The translations under genes and the position numbers were made by a program. A DNA stretch of 22,556 nucleotides from Thermomucor indicae-seudaticae (taxonomy: Eukaryota > Mucoromycota > Mucoromycetes > Mucorales > Lichtheimiaceae), in the NCBI GenBank assembly GCA_000787465.1, contig JSYX01000307.1, positions 1-22,556 of the forward strand, given 5' to 3'. How positions within the stretch are numbered: position 1 is the first letter of the stretch; each line of letters opens with the position of its first letter. Of the stretch, positions 1 through 9,127 are shown piece after piece. The notes beneath the pieces were generated by a model, which saw only the letters and a list, made by a program, of their open reading frames with translations, had not been told where the DNA came from and did no database searches.

Positions 1-18
1 TTTTTTTTTTTTTTTTTT
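1..18. repeat. T homopolymer at the window start
   Basis: Eighteen consecutive T residues open the window. This may be a contig edge or simple low-complexity sequence; nothing else can be said about it. Confidence 0.8.
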
Positions 19-44
19 CACGCGGCGCCACTGGAAACCTTAAT

Positions 45-836
45 TTGAAAAAAAATTGCGGGGTAAACACGTGCGTTGATGGAAACAAGGCTAAAAAAAA
101 GAAGAGACCGCGTGTGTCTTGTTGCAACAACCATTGCGTCATTGCCACACCTAGCACGAACCCATTGCTACTGACAACAACAACGACACGTCGGGTACCT
201 GATTTCAATGGGGCTGCGATTTTAAACCAGCAACCGACGCTCGTCCAGTTTTCGTCATTGCTCCAAGAAGCGCGGGCCATTGTGCTCTTCTTTATTGGCA
301 GTGACTTGTAAGTTTTTTTCCTTTGGCCTCGTTAACAAAGGATCTTAAAAAAATAATGATATAACGTACGTGTTAAGACGACGCCGCGAGTGCAACTGGA
401 CCTTGAATACATTCGGTAATTCATCAGCCCCCTTTCTTCCCCCATTCAACAGCTCACACTGATTGATAAAGGGCCCATGTCGACCGATTCCGTGCCATCG
501 AATGATGCCGCTGGCCATGACCACCGCCCTCGTACAAGACATGCACGCTCTACCAGCAACACCCTTTCCCATTGGCGAGTCTCATTTTATTATTCATCCT
601 AATTAAAGTTTATTAATTCTTCACCCACAGTTTCAGACGCAACCAGGTCCATGTCGCGTTCACTCCACGTCCTTGACCCCGCAACAAAAGGTAGCACCAC
701 CACCACCTGCAAACGCGTCGCATTCGTCATTGACCGCGCGCGCCGCATCCGGTTCTCGATGCTCCTCGAAGACGACCGCATCCACCACGCCATGGACACC
801 CTCTTGCTCTTCTCATCATCCGTCAGCGCGCCATAG
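45..836 (+). CDS. Peroxiredoxin-like (AhpC/TSA fold) protein, exon structure incomplete
   Basis: Two segments look like the two ends of a thioredoxin-fold peroxiredoxin. The first (open from 45, ending at a GTAAGT donor at 310) contains a VPDF start and the strand AIVLFFIGSD. The last exon (631-836, stop TAG 834-836) reads SDATRSMSRSLHVLDPATKG followed by RVAFVIDRARRIRFSM, the usual end of such domains. A preceding exon ending at 574 (LPATPFPI) joins it through an intron at 575-630 whose donor is GCGAGT; the join gives FPIVSDATRS, which fits the family. The middle is unresolved. A possible 38-nt exon at 378-415 carries RREC, and an exon opening at about 472 follows, but the phases do not all fit. 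No in-frame ATG is visible at the 5' end, so the gene may begin outside the window, be misassembled or be decayed. The peroxidatic cysteine is not securely placed. Confidence 0.5.
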
Positions 837-2559
837 CAGATCGTTCATGATCGACGTCCCGCGCAGGCACTCGACCATGCTGCTCATAAACTCGCTCGTC
901 TCGCGGTGGTTGTGGCGCTCCGAGCAAAAGATAATCACCAGCACCACGTGCTCGTCCACGCGCGCCAGATAGTACGTGCTCGCTATCTTGCTGTCAAAGA
1001 ACTGGATGATCGGTTTTTGGTGGGGGTCATCTGCGCCGGCGCCGGCGCCGGCGGCGACGACAAGCTTGTCTTGGATAATCGAAATGATATTCGGCAAATG
1101 ATCCTTGGGTGGTTGCTGCTGCTGGCATACATGAGATCCCTGTGTCTCTTTCTCTTGGTACAGACAATAAACAAGGACAAACTCACGCTTGGCTGGCAGT
1201 AAATAAAGGGAAACGAATGGATGCCTTGGGGCGCCTCGTACGGTGTGTCGGCACACACATAGCCTTCGGGATGGAATGGCACAGACGCCGAAACTTGGTA
1301 TATGAAACTGATGCTGTGTGCTCCAGACCGTCGTTTAAACGTCGATATCCTAATGACAAACCAAATCCCCCATTGGAATCAATGTCCTTGCTGTTTTTAC
1401 CAGCTCATATTGAATACTTGCTGGTCATGGTAATCCAGCTGCACGCCTTTCCAAAGCTGCTTTTCCGGCTCTTCGTCCGACGACGCCAGGAGGCGTTGCT
1501 TGGACAACAGAATGGGATAAAAGTACAAGGTCATTTTGGCCACAAGGCTGTCGTGGTATTTGGTGAGCCACCGCACATGGTGCGGCCAAGACTCTCCACC
1601 TCCTGCTCCCGTTTTGGGGCTTTCCGTGCTGCCAAACAAGAGTGTTTTCCAGTAGGGACCTTCGCGAGTATCCTGACTTGATGTGGATGATTTCTGAAAG
1701 GGGGGAGGACAGCCGGGTTAGAAAAACTCCTGCTTCCCCTTGCTAATCGACAGAAACAGACAAACCTCCAGATAATCCACTTGCTGGCAGGCCTTTTTCC
1801 AATGCACCAGGTCTTGCTTGCACTGAAACAGGGTGATGCAGGCATCCTGGAACGCGTACTGGTCGATCCACTGCCGCGCACGCAACAGCCATCCGAGCAC
1901 ACGGATCTCCCGGACCACGCCTTGGCCCAGGAGTCCCAGCCGCTTGTCCAGCTGCATCCCGTCCTCGACCATCCTTTGTGCCGCTGCTGTCAGCTGCTGG
2001 TGGTTGTTGTCCTGACGCAGCATTGTCCGCTGCGCAAACAAAGACTGGTATCTTTTATGGAGTCAGTCAGTCAGTCGGTCATCGGTCAGTTCATTCACGC
2101 ATAGACGGATTCGGTTTACATTTCAATCAGCGTTTGCCGCACTTCGCAGAGGTCCAAGATGGCCTGCATCCCTTCTTGCTCTTCTGCGGCCAGGGACTTG
2201 GTCATGCTTGTGCGCGTGTCATTGGCCAACGCATGGTAGACCGAGGCCAACTACGATGGTACAAGTCAACATTCAAGTCGTTTTCAGACATGGCTCAAGT
2301 TGTATATATACTTGCCGAGTCTTTGCGCAGGTACCATTTTGATTTCATGAATGACAGTTGCGTGTACTGACTCTCGGTGGCGCAGACGCGACTCAACAAC
2401 TGACCGAATGCAGGATGCACCTAATCGTTTCATTGATTGTCAAAAACGAACAATTTTTTACTTCTGTAGACTACTTGCTCTAAAGACGCGCGTGGCCAGC
2501 CTGCTTGCGGCTGGGTAATCAAATGCACCCAGAGCATTCCATGCGTCGAGATGGGACAT
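816..2559 (-). CDS. KICS2: KICSTOR complex subunit KICS2 (C12orf66/DUF2003 family)
   Basis: Seven exons, read on the minus strand: 2479-2559, 2316-2420, 2120-2250, 1766-2051, 1401-1693, 1187-1349 and 816-1121. All phases fit and give 454 aa, against about 445 aa for the human protein as I remember it. Matching blocks run along the whole length: NALGAFDYPAASRLA (N-terminus), LRKDSLASVYHALAND, TLIEIYQSLF, VAKMTLYFYPILLSKQ, ISTFKRRSGAHSISFIY, GYVCADTPYEAPQG, LPNIISIIQD and IIQFFDSKIASTYYLARVD. In vertebrates KICS2 joins KPTN, ITFG2 and SZT2 to hold the GATOR1 complex at the lysosome, so that TORC1 responds to amino acids; the fungal role is inferred. Introns 1 (2421-2478) and 2 (2251-2315) both have GCAAGT donors, and moving to the nearby GT breaks the frame. 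The start MSHLDAW is chosen because the similarity begins just after it; an upstream in-frame codon exists but lies in low-complexity sequence. The stop codon lies inside the converging neighbour's coding end. Confidence 0.88.
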
Positions 2560-3139
2560 GAAAGAAGGGGGGGACGGGGTAAATACCGAAAAGGGAAAGG
2601 TTCCGTCACCGGCTTTGCTGTGTGTGTAACCAATGGGATTTTGAGGCCATTTTGTGTGTTTATGTGTGTGGGTGCGTGTCTTAATCAGGTGATGGTGGAT
2701 GATCATGTGAGCCACCCCCGCCCTCCTCAATCAGACCCACCCACCCCCACCTCAACTTTTCAAGTTGTTGCCCGCGCTTTTCTTTTGCAGAAGCTTCCTG
2801 CAAGTTTCATGCTATAAAAGGATGATAAATAAGAAGAGAAAAAGTTTTCCCGACAATATAGGGAAAGGGAACAGAACCGAAAAAAAACTGGTTCGAAACT
2901 GGGAAATCTATCATTTGCGATTTGATTGGTAAAGTGAAAATGTGGGGTTGAGCGGACAGGCCTCTATTTTTTTCAACCGGCGATACGAGCGGGTCTTTAA
3001 AGGGCGAAGAAAAGGGCGTTTGTCTAAGGTTGTGTGTAACTTGGATTGGTATTATAAAGCGAGAGAGCGAAAGAGTTGCCCTTCTTTTTTCCTTTCTTTT
3101 TACTTCTCCTCGATTTTTCTTTTTTGTAAATCGCTGGCG
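2560..3139. other. Divergent intergenic region between KICS2 and the CSL gene
   Basis: No convincing coding sequence. It holds a G-rich stretch near 2566-2580, TATA-like boxes at 2813-2820 and 3053-3058, and a pyrimidine-rich leader at 3080-3125 just before the CSL start codon. It probably contains the promoters of both divergently transcribed genes. Confidence 0.55.
3053..3058 (+). promoter_or_regulatory. TATA box of the CSL gene
   Basis: TATAAA lies about 80 nt upstream of the ATG at 3140 and is followed by a CT-rich leader, an arrangement common in fungal promoters. A second TATAAAAG lies at 2813-2820. Confidence 0.45.
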
Positions 3140-5657
3140 ATGGCTACCTTTCTCGATAATGCATTGACAATGTCTCGTAAACGAAAGCAAGAGGATCTAC
3201 CGACTGGATGGTCGTCGTCAGATTATTATTACCACGATGATTTTGACTTTGCGACAATGATGATGACGACGACGACGACGATGGATGATCCCGTCTTTCA
3301 ACAACAAGATACGACTCAAGGTGCCGCCGCCGCTGAACCTACATCTTCTTCTCGACGGCATTCGGTGGCAGTAGGCGAATTGGATTACCATTCATTTGAA
3401 CCGGTCAAACAAGAAATAGCAATGCGTCAAGACGAATTCCTGCTCTTTGGTGGCAAAGCACCTTCTTCGCCCAGCTTCTTTTCTCCAAGTTTTCTGGATG
3501 CCCTGAACGCGGATTTGTCGGATGATCTCTTGTCGACATCCGATGGTTTTACCGTCGCCCCTGCCGCTACGACCATTAATAATAACAATAACAGCAACGA
3601 CTTTTCATGGCTCAATCAGTCTCCTATCTCGACTTCTTCGCCATCTCCTCCCATCACACCCGTCTTTGAGGACCAAGAACAAGAAGAACAACAGCCATGT
3701 CTCGGCGCCAGTACTAGTAGCAACAGCAATAGCCTCGTGACCGCTCGCATGCTTCAAACGGCTGGTGAACTGCAACCCCATCTTCAACAATACCTCTTGA
3801 ATCAGAACAAGCAAGGTGAACGGACCGTAACCATTTTAACCAGTAAAGTCGCACAAAAGAGCTACGGCACCGAGAAAAGGTAAAAAAAGGCGAGAGAAGG
3901 AGAAAGAAGCTTTTCGTCTAACACGCATAAATTTAAGGTTCTTGTGTCCCCCACCGACGACAATCTTATCTGGCACTTCCTGGTGGACTACCCAAGATGT
4001 TGCGCTGAGCGCATCATCATCACCACCAACATCAACAGGCAGTGCGCTGAGCGCGCCGCCCAATTTGACCATCCAGATTTCAGGCGAACAACAGACCAAC
4101 AAACAGACGGGAGTCTTGGAATGGACCGAGGATGCCGCGGTGGGCAAATGCGTCTCGAAACACTTGCATATCAGTGACGCGGATGAGAAGCGCAAGCGCG
4201 TCGAGGTCTTGGTCAAGATGCAATTGGCCAATGGTGTCTCTCTGGGTACACTAGCCAGTAAAGGTATCAAGGTTATTAGTAAACCCAGCAAGAAGCGCCA
4301 GAGCGTCAAGAACATGGAGTGTGAGTTTTAGCATTTCTACACTGTCTTTCCCTTCTTACATTAACCATTCGATTCTTAATGATCAGTATGCATTCATCAT
4401 GGGACGACAATCTCCTTGTTTAACCGTATCCGATCTCAAACCGTATCGACAAAGTACCTCGGCGTATCGAATACCGGAGAACAGTCTGCAGGCACATGTT
4501 TTGTGGCGAGAACAGGATCCTGGGACCCGTTTGTGATTTGGATCGTCGACACGGCGCGTGCAACGGCTGCACCGGACATGGTATTACCGCCACCACCGCC
4601 GGCCAGCAAACATCATCCGACGAACCCTCACTATCCACCACCACCTGCGATCGCGTTACAGACCAACACGGATGAGCCTCTGGCGATTCATTACAACCAG
4701 GCGGTGGTACTTCAGTGCGTGACAACGGGTCTTGTGAGCCCGGTGATGGTGATTCGTAAAGTGGACAAGGGCAGTATGGTCCTGGGCGGCAATCGAACAA
4801 GTGAGCAAGGCGGTGGCGAATGCGGTGATGAGGCGCTGGGCGATCCTGTATCACAGCTACACAAGGTGGCTTTCCAGATTGTCCAAGATCCTATGTTTGC
4901 TTCGTTCAACAACAACAACAGCCAACATCACCACCTGAACAGCAGCAAGAACGAATGGATCCTGCCTCAGTCCAGCCAGCCCGTGACGTATCTGGCGTGT
5001 CTAAACGATGTGGTCGGCATGCACAAGACAACCACGCCCAGAACATGGATCGGCCCATCGGGATGGAACAATGTGGTCGTGGTGGAAGAGGAAAAAGAAA
5101 AGATCATTCGCAAACGACGCGTGTCGTGTGACGTGGTCAAACCACCACCATTGTCAGCGTCATTCTCGACCAAGTTGCAGCAAATCAATCAGCGACGCAG
5201 GGTCAATTCGTTGAGTGATGTGACGACGCGTCATAGCAATGCAGTGGATAACGGAGCGTGCTGGACTGAAGACGTCTCGGATGCAGCCGTATGGACGATT
5301 GTGGGCACAGACTGTGCAACCTACACCTTCTGGGTGCCTCCCTTTGCTGCTCCTCCTAGTCCGATCACGCCCTTCCCAATCGTTCATCAAGTGACACTAC
5401 CGACTGCTGGCGGCGGTATGACGATCACAGGCGAGAACCTGACGCGCGATCTGACCGTTTGGTTGGGTGACATCCAGTGCCCTTTAACGACCGTTAAATC
5501 ACGCGAATCCTTGGCTTGTCAAGTCCCTCCGCATGATCTTTTACTCTCCAGTCCCGTCACCGTGATGGATGAGGAGCAGGACACCAGGAAACTACCGATC
5601 CTTTTGGTACGAGCTGATGGCGTTGTCTATCGAACCACCCATTTCTACTCTTTCTAA
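3140..5657 (+). CDS. CSL family transcription factor (CBF1/RBP-J/Su(H)/Lag-1)
   Basis: Three exons (3140-3879, 3938-4320, 4387-5657) give 797 aa. The first 235 or so residues are a low-complexity S/T/N/Q/acidic region with a basic patch (SRKRKQED). Then come the Rel-homology N-domain (TVTILTSKVAQKSYGTEKR, CPPPTTI, KVISKPSKKRQSVKN), the beta-trefoil part (ISLFNRIRSQTVSTKYL, VIRKVDKGSMVL, DPVSQLHKVAF) and the C-terminal IPT/Rel domain (WTIVGTDCATYTFW, GGGMTITGENL, VWLGDIQC, ending at FYSF). These are the DNA-contact and fold signatures of CSL proteins, which recognise a GTGGGAA-type site. In animals they are the nuclear effector of Notch; fungi lack Notch, and fungal CSL proteins such as Cbf11 and Cbf12 of fission yeast act in cell-cycle, adhesion and lipid-gene control. 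The beta-trefoil carries a long fungal-type insert rich in N/H and basic residues (about residues 550-650). The start is the first ATG after the TATA box. Both donors are GT. Confidence 0.93.
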
Positions 5658-5886
5658 GAAACACCTCGTCCCGTATACATATGCCTTCTTCTTCTTATGC
5701 GTTTGTCTGTCTGTCGATCTATCTATGCCCCCCTCCTTTTATGCTGTATATTTTCTCGCTTTTTTTGTTTGTTGTAGATATATTAAAAATTTCACCCCCC
5801 ACCCTTTTCACTCGCGCGTAACGAACAAATGTTGCAGGACAAGGTTTGATGTTGCTAAATAAAGAGAGAGAGAGAGAGAAAGATAC
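5658..5886. other. Intergenic region between the CSL and SEN15 genes
   Basis: No gene seen. It holds a pyrimidine-rich 3' region of the CSL gene and a GA microsatellite at 5863-5880, shortly before the SEN15 start codon. Confidence 0.5.
5863..5880. repeat. (GA)n microsatellite
   Basis: About nine GA units, directly upstream of the SEN15 start codon at 5887, so they probably lie in its 5' leader. Confidence 0.8.
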
Positions 5887-6343
5887 ATGTCTATTATTAA
5901 TATATATCAAAAGCTGGATGCGATTCAAGCGCAAACGGATCACAAGCAGTGGCCACTCGTACGCCAAGTCTACCTGGACCTGACGTGCGGTAATGATCAT
6001 GTTCAAAAACATTGATTTGCAATCAAACTCACAATGAGGGAAATAAAGCCAAAATGTGGAAATCCGTTGACGTGATTCACATGGCAGACACAACGCTACT
6101 GACAGCCCATGCACCACCAGACAATGAACCATGCGTGATTTTACCGATCCAAGAAGACGCCACCGTGTCCGTAGCAAGGTATTCTATTCTAGACAACACG
6201 TGCGGCAAAAAAGTGAACAGCAGACTTACAGATTGTCATTATGACCAAGCTTATCTCAAATGCTGGGTTCAAGAACTAAGCTTACGCTGGCCATTGTTTC
6301 CAGAGACGCCACAGTCGTCTACTACCACATCCAAAAGAGTTGA
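5887..6343 (+). CDS. SEN15: tRNA-splicing endonuclease subunit Sen15
   Basis: Three exons (5887-5989, 6049-6178, 6250-6343) give 108 aa. The second exon has MWKSVDVIHMADTTLL and PCVILPIQEDATVSVA; the third has LTLAIVSRDATVVYYHIQKS and a TGA stop. This is the Sen15 pattern of a strand followed by VLPI, then a helix, then the hallmark LAIV-x-D-S/A-T-VVYY strand. Sen15 is a structural, non-catalytic subunit of the heterotetramer with Sen2, Sen34 and Sen54 that cuts introns out of pre-tRNAs. The last splice matters: reading through 6179-6249 gives a different 3' frame without the signature. The protein is short, close to the minimal conserved core, and lacks the extensions seen in some homologues. 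It lies 229 nt downstream of the CSL stop on the same strand. Confidence 0.85.
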
Positions 6344-6449
6344 AAACGAAACCATCATTTATTAGAAAAACTAATTCCAAAACTTTTTATAAAAAGCGGA
6401 AAACGAGATTAAAAGAAAGAAGACGTGTGAGTTTACTATGCAAAAATGT

Positions 6450-6510
6450 GGCAAGATAAGAGTGAGAGAGAGAGAAAGAGAGAGTGGGAGAGAGTGAGTG
6501 AGGGAGAAGG
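6450..6510. repeat. GA-rich low-complexity tract
   Basis: An imperfect run of GA and GAGT units between the 3' ends of the converging SEN15 and Sel1-repeat genes. No coding sequence is seen here. Confidence 0.7.
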
Positions 6511-6530
6511 GGTGTGTGTAGAGATAGTAA

Positions 6531-8526
6531 TTAGGCGGCAGGAGCACTGTGACCACTAATGAATCCACAGCATATTAAGTCGTCTTCACTCATGGCAGAG
6601 GATGGGGATGATAATAAACACACTCGAACAAGCAATCGTCGTAATCTTTCATGCGAACTGCGGCAACCAGCTATACAATCATAAAAACCGTCAATTATAT
6701 ATTCAAATACACAAACAATTCAATGCAAACTTACCCAGTGCAGCACGTTCAAACCAAATGGTCGCTTGACGCAGATCGACTTCACAACCAAGCCCCTTTT
6801 CATAGCAGTTTGCAAGATGGAACTGTGCGGCCGTGTGGTCCTGCTCCGCAGCACGCTTAAAGAGTTCAAACGCAGCCTTCAGATCCTTTTCGCAACCCAG
6901 CCCTGCCTGCAGGTGGACACCGAGCTTGTCCAGGGCCCGTGCGTGGTTCTGCTTGCACGCTTCGCGGTACCATTCCACAGCCTTCTCGTTGTCCTGCGGC
7001 ACTCCGATCCCGTTCGCATAACAGAAGCCCAAGTTGCACTGCGCCCACGGATTGTTCTGCCGCGCCGCCTTGTGGTACCAGTACACCGCCCGGCTGCAGT
7101 CCTTCTTCACACCGAGTCCTTCTTCGTAGCAGAACCCGAGCGAGTTCTGTGCGAGTGCGTTGCCCTGTTCCGCCGAGCGTCTGAACCACTTGACCGCCTC
7201 ACGTTCGTTCTTGGGCACGCCGATGCCGTTGCGGTAGCAGTAACCGAGCGAGAGCTGGGCAGGCGCATGGTTCTCTTCCGCGCTGAGATAGTACCAAAAG
7301 ACGGCTTCCTGTTCGTTGACGGGCACGCCGATGCCGTTCTGGTAGCAGTAGCCGAGCGAATGGTACGCAAAGATGTTGCCTCGTTCAGCCGACCGACGGT
7401 ACCACTTGACAGCCTCCTGTTCGTTGCGTTCGACGCCGATGCCGTTCTGGTAGCAGAAGCCGAGGTTGTGCTGTGCGCGCGCGTGGCCCTGGACAGCCGC
7501 CTTGCGGTACCAGTAGACGCCCTTGGCATCGTCCTTGGGGACGCCGATGCCGTTCTGGTAGCAGTAGCCCAAGTTGCATTCGGCCCACGGGTAGCCCTGT
7601 TCAGCCGAGCGCTTGTACCACATGGCGGCCTGGACAAAGTCCTGCTCGACGCCGATCCCGTCCTCGTAGCAGTAGCCGAGCGAGTTCTGTGCGAATGCGT
7701 TCCCTTGTTCGGCGGACATCCTGTACCACTTGACCGCCTCCTTGACGTCGCGCTCGACGCCGATGCCGTCCTCGTAGCAGTAGCCGACGTTGTAGATGGC
7801 GACGGTCTCGCCCTGAGCGGCCGCGAGCCTGTACCACTTCATGGCCTCGACCTCGTCCTTCTCGACGCCGAAGCCTTCGCCGTAGCAGTAGCCGAGGATG
7901 CCCTGGCCGCGCGGGTTGCCCTGGTCCGCGCTCGCCTTGTACCAGCGGAAGGCCGCATGCTCGTCCTTGGGCATCCCGACGCCGTCGTGGTAGCACACGC
8001 CCAGCGCATACTGCGCAGCCGCATCGCCGTCAATCGTAGCCGCTTCCACAATCCAACTGACCGGGTTCTTCAGCTGCCTGACCCGCTCGGCCCACTCCTC
8101 GGCCTCCAGCCGGTCGATCTTCACGTTCGGCCGCCCGTACTTGCGCAGAAAACTCAGCCGCGCCATCGCAAGCCCGTCATTCTGCTTCGCTGCTTCCAGG
8201 TAATGTCGCTCGGACTCGCGGAAATCTTTCTCCACTCCAAGGCCAAACTCGTAGCAGAACCCAAGCACGCCCAGCGCAGGGGCGTAGCCCATGCTGGCCG
8301 CCTTTTTGTAGTAGCTGATGGCGAGCGCAGGTGCCTTTTGGTACCCCTTGCGTCCGAACAAGAAGTGATTGGCGAGTCGAAAGAGATGGTGTGCGGTGGT
8401 TGTTGTCATATCTTGTTGCTGTTCACAACGGTCCGGTTGCTTCGTTGTAGTAGTACTCTGTTGTTGTAGCTTGGCACGAAAAAGTCGAGAAGATCGCAGG
8501 AAGGGAGAAAGAGGTGAAGGAGTCAT
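6531..8526 (-). CDS. Sel1-repeat (TPR-like) protein
   Basis: A large first exon (6735-8526) and a short last exon (6531-6670) joined by a GTAAGT donor give 643 aa. After about 45 residues of low-complexity N-terminus, nearly the whole protein is tandem Sel1 repeats of about 36 aa, roughly 14 copies. Each resembles LGYCYEDGIGVE then a charged turn, then AVKWYRRSAEQGNA. The most regular copies lie between 7140 and 7960, and at DNA level they form a tandem repeat of about 108 bp. Such repeats build a superhelical scaffold for protein-protein contacts, as in Sel1/Hrd3 of ER-associated degradation or Skt5/Chs4 of chitin synthesis. Neither specific family is recognised, so the partner is unknown. 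The start is MTPSPLSPF at 8526; the upstream in-frame codon at 8646 is GTG. The last exon could use a second acceptor that changes the C-terminus; the one chosen preserves a repeat-like helix. Confidence 0.85.
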
Positions 8527-8787
8527 TTGGACGGACTGAGGAACACACACACTCAATAATAATATAAGGAGTGGAAAACAGGGACAGTAAGTCGGAGCAG
8601 AAGAAGAAAAAAGCAGTGGGAACAGTTTCTCTCTCCATTTGCCCACCCCCTTTTTTTTGGCTCACTTGCGTTAATCCTCGTTGGTAGGTTTCAAATCGGG
8701 AGATGTAATTAAAAATTGTGCGAATTATTTTTGGGCGCAAGTTCAGGGGCACGTGTGAGAAGAACAATGAACAACAAACAAAAATAG

Positions 8788-9094
8788 TTATTCTACAAAT
8801 GTCACCAGGCTCTTGTTTTCCTCCACCAGATCGCCGACCTTGTACAAAACCTGGTCAATCACGCCTGCGGCTGGCGCCTTGATGATGTGTTCCATCTTCA
8901 TGGCCTCCAGCACAACCAGGGTCGTGTCCTTCTCGACCTTCTGTCCAGGTGATACCAGCACCTGCGAGATTTTACATGGCATCGGTGTCTTGACGGATCC
9001 TGCTCTGTCCACCACGCCTCCGCTACTCTCTGTAATATACTGAGGAGTCTCTAATGCCAGTTCCGTTCGACCATGCTACATAACATAATAATTA

Positions 9095-9127
<33 letters not shown>

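Noticed and set aside
599..799. 66-codon minus-strand frame below KICS2
   Set aside because: Antisense of the last peroxiredoxin-like exon; the KICS2 similarity ends at the stop at 816.
2942..3139. N-terminal extension of the CSL frame
   Set aside because: The upstream start is GTG, the TATA box lies within this stretch, and the first ATG in frame is at 3140.
2807..3190. 127-codon minus-strand frame
   Set aside because: Lies over the CSL promoter and leader, low complexity, and no similarity.
5719..6177. 152-codon minus-strand frame opposite SEN15
   Set aside because: Low-complexity translation of the GA repeat and the antisense of SEN15 exons; no motif.
6766..8469. 567-codon open frame on the plus strand
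   Set aside because: It is the exact antisense of the Sel1-repeat exon. Its alanine/valine/aspartate repeats mirror the repeat codons, and it has no start context or splice structure.
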